A DNA stretch of 15,318 bases from NCBI GenBank assembly GCA_007117185.1, contig SKHA01000117.1, positions 1 through 15,318 on the forward strand. Reading direction: 5' to 3'. The notes below the pieces were generated by a model, which was not told the DNA's origin, did no database searches, and saw nothing but the letters and a program-made list of their open reading frames with translations. The stretch comes from Spirochaeta sp. (GTDB taxonomy: Bacteria > Spirochaetota > Spirochaetia > DSM-27196 > Alkalispirochaetaceae). A program made the translations under genes and the position numbers. This document shows positions 12,290-15,318 of this stretch, piece after piece (positions within the stretch are counted from its first letter, which is position 1; each line of letters opens with the position of its first letter).

Positions 12290-13159
12290 CTAGAGAATAC
12301 TGCTTTCCGGCCTCTCCGTGGCTGCTGGTGCGCTCCCTTTGCGCCGAGTGATCCGGGCCCACCCGTAGGCAAGCAGAAAGAATCCGGTGATCGTCAGGGC
12401 GATGGCAGGACCGGAAGGCAGATCTCCGTAGTACGACCCGTAGAAGCCGACGAAAGTGGCCACCGTGGCCATGAGAATAGACAACCCCAGGATCGTATGG
12501 AGCTTGCGGGAGATCATCGAGGCAGCCGCCCCCGGGGTGACCAGAAGGGCCAGTACCAGAATGACTCCCACCGTCTGAATTGCCACCACCGTGGTCAGGG
12601 CCAGCAGCAACAACAGGATGTAGCGGATAACCTCCGGAGAGAGGCCGATAGCCACCGCGTGAGCCGGGTCAAAAGAGGTGACCAGCAACTCCTTATAGGA
12701 TGCGGCGATCGCCAGCAGGACCGCCCCGACAACCACCGCCATCCCGATCAGATCCTGTTGAGCCACACCGAGGATGTTCCCGAAGAGCACGTGGGAAAGA
12801 TCCTGGTACGAGGTGATGCGGCTCATCAGGAGGATACCCAGCGCGAAAAAGCCGGCGAAGATGATCCCGATAGCGGTGTCTTCCTTCAGCTTCCCCCGTC
12901 CTGAAAGGGCGCCGATTCCAAGAACGGCCAGTGCTCCCGCCCCGAGGGCCCCGAAAAAGAGGCTGAACCCGAAGAAGAACGCCACCACAATCCCCGGAAG
13001 AATGGCATGGGACAGAGCGTCGCCGACAAATGCCATCCCCCGCCAGACCACGAACCCACTCAACACCCCGCACGCCACCGCTGCCAGAAGACCGGCAACA
13101 AGGCCCCGCAGGAGAAACGAGTAGGACAGCGGCTCAAGGGCCAGTTCTATCAACACCAT
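12290..13159 (-). CDS. Zinc/manganese-type ABC transporter permease (ABC-3 family)
   Basis: This is a 289-residue membrane protein of the ABC-3 (ZnuB/TroC/MntB) family, of usual length with about eight hydrophobic segments. Family landmarks are VVWRGMAFVGDALSHAILPG (37-56), the ATPase-contact region GLSPEVIRYILL (about 197-208), and the helix run QTVGVILVLALLVTPGAAA (219-237). It forms the path by which the metal released by the binding protein crosses the cytoplasmic membrane. The ATG shares one base with the TGA stop of the ATPase gene (TGATG), so the two are translationally coupled. The binding protein's ligand set favours zinc. The last ~15 residues form a charged tail, and the CrtA-like gene follows after three bases. 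Confidence 0.94.
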   Translation of the reverse strand: MVLIELALEPLSYSFLLRGLVAGLLAAVACGVLSGFVVWRGMAFVGDALSHAILPGIVVAFFFGFSLFFGALGAGALAVLGIGALSGRGKLKEDTAIGIIFAGFFALGILLMSRITSYQDLSHVLFGNILGVAQQDLIGMAVVVGAVLLAIAASYKELLVTSFDPAHAVAIGLSPEVIRYILLLLLALTTVVAIQTVGVILVLALLVTPGAAASMISRKLHTILGLSILMATVATFVGFYGSYYGDLPSGPAIALTITGFFLLAYGWARITRRKGSAPAATERPESSIL

Positions 13160-13962
13160 CAGTTGCCCCCTGGGACATAGTCCTGGTGGAACTCGAAACC
13201 GTAGGCTCTCGCGATCGTCTCCGGCGTGAGAACATCTGCCACCTTCCCGTCGGCGATCACCCGCCGGTCCAGAAAGAGGGCTCTGTTGAAGTGCACCGTA
13301 AGAACCCCCAGGTCGTGAGTGCTGACGATAACAGCCTTGCCTCGCGCGGTCAGCCGCTCCAGGGTATGAAAAATGAGTTCCTGCGTGGTGATGTCAACGT
13401 GATTCAGGGGCTCGTCCAGCAGAAGCAGGTCAGCATCGTGAGCGAGAGTTCGCGCCAGCATCACCCGCTGCTGCTGCCCCCCCGAGAGCTCGCCCACCTG
13501 CCGGTCTGCCAGGTCACAGATCTTCATCGTTTCCAGCGCTTCCTCAACCGCGCGGATATCCCCCTTGCCGGGGCGGCGAAACCATCCCAGATGAACGTAT
13601 CGTCCCATCATTACCACTTGTCTGACCGTCACGGGAAATTGCCAGTCTACCGTTGATCGCTGAGGAACCACCGCAACCCGGTGACGGCAGCGGCACGCGT
13701 CGTGTCCGTAGATCGAAACCGAACCCTGGTAATGGGTCTCCATCCCCAGAATAACGTGAAGCAGGGTAGATTTACCGGCGCCGTTTGGTCCCACCAGGGC
13801 TACCCGATCCCCCGGTTGCACCTGCACGGTAATGTCGTCCAGGACATCCTCTGTGGAAGTGGGGTAGCGGAAACGAAGCCCGACGATATCCAGCGCCGGC
13901 GTATGCGGTACGGCGGGAGTGGTGCAACTCCCGCCGTAGTTCAATGTACTGGTGATTCGCAA
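13159..13962 (-). CDS. Zinc/manganese-type ABC transporter ATPase, TTG start
   Basis: The protein has 267 residues with a full set of ABC ATPase motifs: Walker A GPNGAGKST (58-66), Q-loop Q101, signature LSGGQQQR (159-166), Walker B LLLLDEP (179-185) and switch H216. The stretch VPQRSTVDWQFPVTV (99-113), followed by MMGRY, is characteristic of Zn/Mn/Fe uptake ATPases of the TroB/MntA/ZnuC group. No ATG or GTG fits the N-terminus. The TTG at 13962 is eleven bases after the binding-protein stop, with AGGTAGG overlapping that stop as ribosome-binding site; a second TTG (13944) is the alternative. It energises uptake with the adjacent permease. Confidence 0.94.
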   Translation of the reverse strand: MRITSTLNYGGSCTTPAVPHTPALDIVGLRFRYPTSTEDVLDDITVQVQPGDRVALVGPNGAGKSTLLHVILGMETHYQGSVSIYGHDACRCRHRVAVVPQRSTVDWQFPVTVRQVVMMGRYVHLGWFRRPGKGDIRAVEEALETMKICDLADRQVGELSGGQQQRVMLARTLAHDADLLLLDEPLNHVDITTQELIFHTLERLTARGKAVIVSTHDLGVLTVHFNRALFLDRRVIADGKVADVLTPETIARAYGFEFHQDYVPGGN

Positions 13963-13973
13963 TGGAGACGGAC

Positions 13974-15149
13974 CTACCTTGTCAGAGCATTTACAATCTG
14001 GGTGAGATTATAGCGCATGAACCCGATGTAGGTATCCCCCTCGGTTCCCGCTGGAGACAGGGACCCCGTCAGGATCTCGCCGATCCTGATCTCATTACCC
14101 ACCTCACGAGCTACTGCGGTCACCAGATTGCGGACGCCGCGGTTTGCGGTACCACCGACGAACACCGCCGGCACGCCCTCGTGGCGGATGAGCTCGGTCA
14201 GCGCTGCCACGTGACGAGCCGAAGGCTCTACCTGGTCTGACGTTGTGGGAATGACCGCTCCGATGATCTCAAATCCGTAATCAGCGGCAAAGTAGGTCAG
14301 GGCTACGTGGTCTACCACCAGCTTGCGGCGCTCCGCAGGAATAGTGGCCACGGCGCTGCGAATCTCCCGATCCAGAGCTTCCAGCTGCGCGACGTACTCG
14401 TCAGCGTTTGAACGGAATACAGCTGCGTTGCGGGGATCGGCATCTCCGAGAACCTCGGCGATGTTGCGTGTCCAGATCATCACGTTGGCCGGGGAAAACC
14501 AGAAGTGGGGGTCCCCATCCGCGTGATCGTGGTCGTCGTGGTCGTCGTGGTCATCGTGGTCGTCATGGTGATGGTCATCGTGGTCATCGTGGTGATCGTC
14601 GTGATGATCGTCGTGATGATCGTGATCATCATCGTCACCAAGAATCACAATCCCCGCCGAGACCGGGACGATCTTTCCGGTGCTCACCCGTTCGATCGCC
14701 GTCATGAGGGCCTCCTCCAGGTTCAGGCCGTTCACAAAGACAACGTGCGCCCGCTCCACCTCAACCATCGCTCTGGGGGTGGGATTCCAGGCGTGGGGGT
14801 TCTGGCCGATGGGGATCAGGGTAGTCACTGCCGCAGCGTCGCCCGCCACCTGCCGCACTACGTCTCCGATGATGCTTGTGGAGGCCACCACCCGCAGCCG
14901 TTCACCCGCACCGAGGGCTACCGCGTCGATGTGGGGGATAACCATCTTCGCGTGGTCGTCGTGGTGATCGTGGTCGTGGTCATGGTCGTGGTCGTGATGA
15001 TCGTGATGATCGTGATCATGATGCTCCAGGTGGTGATCATCGTGGTCGACCACCTCCCTACCACCTCGAGCCCAGCCCGCGGCAACCACGGAAACCAGGA
15101 TCAGAAATGCCAGCAGCACCGGCGATGCGACGCGTCTTCGTACAGTCAT
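13974..15149 (-). CDS. Zinc ABC transporter substrate-binding protein with two His/Asp-rich tracts
   Basis: This is a 391-residue cluster A-I metal-binding protein (ZnuA/TroA family), longer than usual because of two His/Asp tracts. A signal peptide (hydrophobic 9-25) ends near ARGGRE. Tract 1 (residues 35-66) has 17 His and lies before the first lobe. Tract 2 (172-209) has 16 His and lies between the first two metal ligands, where ZnuA proteins carry a zinc-acquiring loop. Predicted ligands are H119 (GQNPHAWNPTP), H215 (GDPHFWFSP), H281 (VDHVALTYFA) and D372 (GDTYIGF). A His rather than Glu in the third place favours zinc over manganese. The ATG at 15149 follows GGGAGG at a seven-base spacing; ATGs further upstream lack this. 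It delivers metal to the adjacent ABC permease. The call of a high-affinity zinc uptake system is well supported, but zinc specificity is inferred. Confidence 0.94.
   Translation of the reverse strand: MTVRRRVASPVLLAFLILVSVVAAGWARGGREVVDHDDHHLEHHDHDHHDHHDHDHDHDHDHHDDHAKMVIPHIDAVALGAGERLRVVASTSIIGDVVRQVAGDAAAVTTLIPIGQNPHAWNPTPRAMVEVERAHVVFVNGLNLEEALMTAIERVSTGKIVPVSAGIVILGDDDDHDHHDDHHDDHHDDHDDHHHDDHDDHDDHDDHDHADGDPHFWFSPANVMIWTRNIAEVLGDADPRNAAVFRSNADEYVAQLEALDREIRSAVATIPAERRKLVVDHVALTYFAADYGFEIIGAVIPTTSDQVEPSARHVAALTELIRHEGVPAVFVGGTANRGVRNLVTAVAREVGNEIRIGEILTGSLSPAGTEGDTYIGFMRYNLTQIVNALTR
14523..14636 (-). repeat. Low-complexity His/Asp codon repeat (loop tract)
   Basis: A run of GAT/GAC and CAT/CAC codons encodes residues 172-209 of the zinc-binding protein, with 16 His, mostly as HDD and HHDD units. 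The DNA is internally repetitive (gtggtcgtc/gtgatcgtc variants) and is likely prone to slippage in whole codons, which changes tract length without shifting the frame. Confidence 0.9.
14952..15047 (-). repeat. Low-complexity His/Asp codon repeat (N-terminal tract)
   Basis: It encodes residues 35-66 of the zinc-binding protein, with 17 His, mainly HD and HHD units directly after the signal peptide. The DNA shares the same short gtggtcgtg-type words as the second tract, so the two could recombine or be mis-assembled with each other. Confidence 0.9.
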
Positions 15150-15318
15150 ATGTGTCCTCCCTATGGTAATCTCGAGTGGCAAGATAATACATTGTAACAC
15201 GGCTGTCCGGTTATAACTCTATGAGTAGTAACTGTTTATCAGAACCAGGGTCCTCAGAACTGTAATCAGAATTCGTAAGTACTTGTTCTATAGGGACTTG
15301 CTCAAATGCAGTCACGCT
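15150..15318 (-). promoter_or_regulatory. AT-rich upstream region of the zinc uptake operon
   Basis: No gene is seen here. Minus-strand TACAAT and TATTAT around 15180-15197 could serve as -10 boxes, but no good -35 box stands at the right distance. Small palindromes GTTATAAC (15210-15217), TACA-T-TGTA (15188-15196) and AAGTACTT (15277-15284) are possible operator parts. A Zur/Fur-family site would be expected for such an operon, but none matches a known consensus well. GGGAGG on the minus strand (about 15156-15161) is the ribosome-binding site of the first gene. Confidence 0.35.

Noticed and set aside
14523..14640. Short repeated units suggestive of a CRISPR array or tandem repeat locus
   Set aside because: The units are 3-9 bases, stay in frame and encode His/Asp; there are no repeat-spacer units of CRISPR size.
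14505..15197. A plus-strand frame with long valine/isoleucine runs
   Set aside because: The Val/Ile runs are the exact complement of the His/Asp codon tracts of the zinc-binding protein on the other strand.
15180..15217. A Zur or Fur box upstream of the zinc uptake operon
   Set aside because: Only short partial palindromes (GTTATAAC, TACATTGTA) are present; neither matches a 7-1-7 Fur-type or known Zur consensus well enough to name.

Overview
The window is a GC-rich, tightly packed bacterial segment with thirteen protein-coding genes, one of them cut by the left edge. It has no RNA genes, insertion sequences or CRISPR arrays that I can support. Two exported proteins have an 'AGGRSE' or 'RGGRE' stretch just after the signal peptide. 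Together with the TAXI-type TRAP transporter and the extracytoplasmic lipoproteins, this resembles free-living Spirochaetota. That is a moderate-to-weak inference; the sequence contains no rRNA or other firm marker.

Bases 1-5345 (+) form a signalling and uptake block. The C-terminal end of a histidine kinase overlaps a sigma-54-activating response regulator. A palindrome and a near-perfect -24/-12 promoter follow, then a TAXI-family binding lipoprotein, a DUF1850 lipoprotein that apparently starts at CTG, and a 4TM/12TM fused TRAP permease. The reading is a DctB/DctD-like two-component system driving its own TRAP importer; the substrate is unknown.

Bases 5342-8456 form a copper/redox block. 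A ferric-reductase-like bis-haem membrane cytochrome (-) diverges from a gene (+) encoding one polypeptide with a membrane anchor, a COX2/CuA-like cupredoxin, a two-domain multicopper oxidase and a SCO1/SenC copper chaperone. A canonical PCu(A)C copper chaperone follows. This is the most unusual item in the window: it looks like a copper oxidase that carries its own electron-entry domain and its own assembly factor. An Asp/Glu racemase-family gene (8464-9150) follows closely.

Bases 9151-9351 are AT-rich. They hold a 120-bp segment bounded by 11-bp inverted repeats, two palindromes and a strong sigma-70-type promoter. This promoter drives a PadR regulator, a HAAS-domain membrane protein and a zinc-ribbon SAM methyltransferase (9352-11580), all three overlapping.

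Bases 11501-15149 (-) form a zinc/manganese-type ABC uptake operon, read right to left: a binding protein with two long His/Asp tracts, an ATPase (TTG start) and a permease. The last gene is a spheroidene-monooxygenase (CrtA)-like gene, which is out of place there. It overlaps the methyltransferase tail-to-tail by 80 bp. Bases 15150-15318 are the AT-rich upstream region of that operon.
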